DNA from: JBOGUF01 sp050696075
GTDB lineage: Bacteria > Chloroflexota > Chloroflexia > Thermomicrobiales > UBA6265
NCBI GenBank assembly: GCA_050696075.1
Contig: JBOGUF010000006.1
Coordinates: 1 to 6,892, forward strand
Direction of reading: 5' to 3'
DNA length: 6,892 bases
Part shown: positions 5,545-6,892 of the stretch, in pieces
How the letters are laid out: each line of letters begins with the position of its first letter
Position numbering within the stretch: the stretch's first letter is position 1
Position numbers and translations under genes: made by a program
Notes under the pieces: generated by a model
Databases searched by the model: none
What the model was told of the DNA's origin: nothing
What the model saw: the letters and a program-made list of their open reading frames with translations, nothing else

Positions 5545-5666
5545 GGCGCAAAGCTTACTCGGACGATCCGTATAATGGGCAGTTCAATGCCGACGTGGTT
5601 CCTTGTCTCGATCACGTTCGGATGCCATCGAGAACGGCTGGGCACTCGGCACTCTTCAGAGGGTTC
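5545..5666 (+). promoter_or_regulatory. Divergent intergenic region with consensus -10 TATAAT
   Basis: These 122 bases separate two divergent genes and must hold promoters for both. TATAAT at 5571-5576 on the + strand is a perfect -10 hexamer in otherwise GC-rich DNA, about 90 bases before the ATG at 5667. No recognisable TTGACA lies 16-18 bases upstream, and the bases there would overlap the start of the - strand gene. AGAGGG at 5658-5663, three bases before the ATG, is a close and only fair ribosome binding site. Confidence 0.45.
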
Positions 5667-6455
5667 ATGGAACAGACATCGCTGCATCCGCTCGATCCGG
5701 AGATCGTTCGACGATTCGTTTCCGCGCTGAACGACGGCGACGCCAGCCCCCTGCTCGCCATCGGCGACGCGGCGTGGGCGACCCGCGTCGTCGAGACGGC
5801 GCGGCGCGGCTACGCCACGGCCAAAGCGGGCGACGAATCCGGCGCCAATGCTGTCACCTATGGCCTGGCGCGCCTGCTGGCCGCGCGGCACCCAAGCTTC
5901 TTCCAGGCGGGGATAAGCCTGACCACCTGGGAAGCGCGGTTCGACCGCGGCGCCGGGATGCTGCTCCGCCCGCCCGCGCGCCTCTTCATCGAGGAGGGGC
6001 TCGACGTCTACGCCTCGCGCACGATGCCGATCCGGCTCGACTTCGGCCGCGGCCTCATGGGCGGGTGCTTCGTGCCCGCGCGTCTGGTGCCCGACTTCGA
6101 AAAGCTCCTCAATGCGCGGATCGAACGGATCGTGCGCCGCCTGATCGATGCCGAACTCGACGGCGTCGCCGTCATGGGCCTTATGCTGGAAGGGTGCGCG
6201 TACGCGCGCGCGAGAGGGCTGGGCCTCTTCGAGGGCGTCGACGTCGTCGTGCCGGAGGAGCCGGCCAGCATTCCACCGGGGGGGCAAGTGGTGCTGGCCG
6301 ACAAGAAGCGGCTCGACCCGGCGCTGCGCCAGCGTCTCGAAGCGGCGGCCAAGCCGCCGAAAAAACCGGGATTGGTGGCGCGCTTGCTCGGGCGCGGGGG
6401 ACGTCCGGCCGCGCCAGTCTGGCCGGAAACGGGGGAGCGGGGCGATGGACGATGA
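5667..6455 (+). CDS. Unrecognised 262-residue protein, upstream of DUF2203 gene
   Basis: I do not recognise this family. The ATG at 5667 is chosen for the AGAGGG just upstream and because the 24 residues before it (frame open from 5595) look random; 5622 is an alternative. There is no signal peptide or clear membrane helix. Residues 11-75 are probably helical and Ala-rich. A mixed central part contains RGAGMLLRPPARLFIEEGLD (94-113), a stretch with GGCFVPARLVPDF (132-144) and long helices from 145 to 187. The tail after about 211 is rich in Lys, Arg, Pro and Gly, including KPPKKPG (229-235), and is probably disordered or binds nucleic acid or an acidic partner. Two cysteines (134, 177) are not arranged as a metal site. 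Coding is supported by GC-biased third positions in this frame and by the overlap of its last 11 bases with the next gene, which suggests a two-gene operon. Function unknown. Confidence 0.75.
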   Translation: MEQTSLHPLDPEIVRRFVSALNDGDASPLLAIGDAAWATRVVETARRGYATAKAGDESGANAVTYGLARLLAARHPSFFQAGISLTTWEARFDRGAGMLLRPPARLFIEEGLDVYASRTMPIRLDFGRGLMGGCFVPARLVPDFEKLLNARIERIVRRLIDAELDGVAVMGLMLEGCAYARARGLGLFEGVDVVVPEEPASIPPGGQVVLADKKRLDPALRQRLEAAAKPPKKPGLVARLLGRGGRPAAPVWPETGERGDGR

Positions 6456-6867
6456 CACCACAAAGGCGCGAGCGTTCGGATTCGCGCGACTCTTCACCGT
6501 CGAGGAGGCGAACGCCCTCCTCCCGACCTTGATCCCGCTCCTCACCGAGCTCAAGCGCGACAAGGAAGAACTCGACGCGGCCCGCGACGAACTGGAGGGC
6601 CTCGCCCCGGCGATGCGCGCCAACGGACACGGCATGGCCGCCGCCGCGATTGAGCAGCGCATCGCCACCCTCATCGAGCGCCTCACCGGCGGCGTGCGCC
6701 GCATCACCGCGATGGGGATCGAGGTCAAAGACCTCAACCAAGGCCTGATCGACTTCCCCCACCAGCGCGCAAACCGCATCGTCTTCCTCTGCTGGCATCT
6801 CGGCGAAGGCCCACTCGCCTTCTGGCACGAAATCGCCGACGGCTTCGCCGGCCGCCAGTTGCTCTAA
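6445..6867 (+). CDS. DUF2203 family protein
   Basis: A 140-residue protein matching the DUF2203 family as I remember it: the N-terminal LFTVEEANALLPTLIPLL (16-33), a helical, charged middle that may form a coiled coil (34-85), then GIEVKDLNQGLIDFP (91-105) and the hallmark VFLCWHLGEGPLAFWHEI...GFAGRQ (113-138). The length is normal and the end intact. The biochemical role of the family is not established. ATG at 6445 has GGGGAG seven bases upstream, inside the preceding gene, and the start lies 11 bases before that gene's stop, so translation is probably coupled. The His/Cys/Trp-rich C-terminal signature could be a ligand pocket; that is inference. Confidence 0.9.
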   Translation: MDDDTTKARAFGFARLFTVEEANALLPTLIPLLTELKRDKEELDAARDELEGLAPAMRANGHGMAAAAIEQRIATLIERLTGGVRRITAMGIEVKDLNQGLIDFPHQRANRIVFLCWHLGEGPLAFWHEIADGFAGRQLL

Positions 6868-6892
6868 GGGGTCGGGAGTCAGGGGTCAGGAG
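6868..6892 (+). repeat. Heptamer repeat GG(G/A)GTC(A/G), cut by window end
   Basis: Immediately after the TAA stop (6865-6867) three 7-base units follow (GGGGTCG, GGAGTCA, GGGGTCA), and a fourth begins with GGAG before the window ends. The period and the position behind a stop codon are the same as for the arrays at 1919, 3489 and 4889, although the unit sequence differs. Confidence 0.7.

Noticed and set aside
5541..6779. 412-residue open frame on the - strand across the unknown and DUF2203 genes
   Set aside because: Its sequence is Arg/Pro/Ala/Ser-rich in the way of an antisense shadow in GC-rich DNA, and both + strand genes are supported, one by a recognised family and an RBS-spaced overlap.

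Overview
The window is GC-rich (roughly two thirds G+C by eye), with densely packed genes, Shine-Dalgarno sites on most of them, and strongly repetitive gene gaps. The Ser/Ala/Pro linker of the lipoprotein, the long aldolase and the repeat style suggest a member of the Chloroflexota, possibly the Thermomicrobia. That placement is inference from style only; there is no rRNA or other marker gene here.

Layout. (1) At 1-743 (+) is the C-terminal part of a P1B-type metal-transporting ATPase whose last two membrane segments match the CopB (P1B-3) signature. (2) After a 295-base repeat-bearing gap comes a lipoprotein with two nearly identical type-1 copper (cupredoxin) domains, 1039-1917 (+). Together these suggest a copper-handling neighbourhood: a membrane pump and an exported copper-binding protein. 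(3) A class II aldolase of the fructose-bisphosphate aldolase type, unusually long at 477 residues, lies at 2054-3487 (+). (4) A class I SAM-dependent methyltransferase lies at 3872-4537 (-). (5) A second methyltransferase-like protein that lacks the SAM-binding glycine motif lies at 4889-5544 (-, stop overlapping a repeat array). (6) Divergent from it is a two-gene unit: an unrecognised 262-residue protein (5667-6455, +) overlapping a DUF2203 family protein (6445-6867, +).

The most unusual material is between the genes. Short tandem arrays with a 7-base period start at or within a few bases of the stop codon of four genes, and are oriented the same way relative to the gene they follow. A second, opposite array sits directly before the aldolase ribosome binding site. 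A different repeat family, GTCATGC(T/C)GAG with inverted partner arms, occurs in three gaps.

A pair of 16-base inverted repeats (15 of 16 matching), each flanked outside by TA, encloses 1068 bases at 3764-4831. The only gene inside is the methyltransferase, and there is no transposase. This looks like the outline of a transposase-less mobile cassette with a cargo gene, inserted at the edge of a heptamer array. It is the best candidate here for something undescribed, but it rests on the sequence pattern alone.
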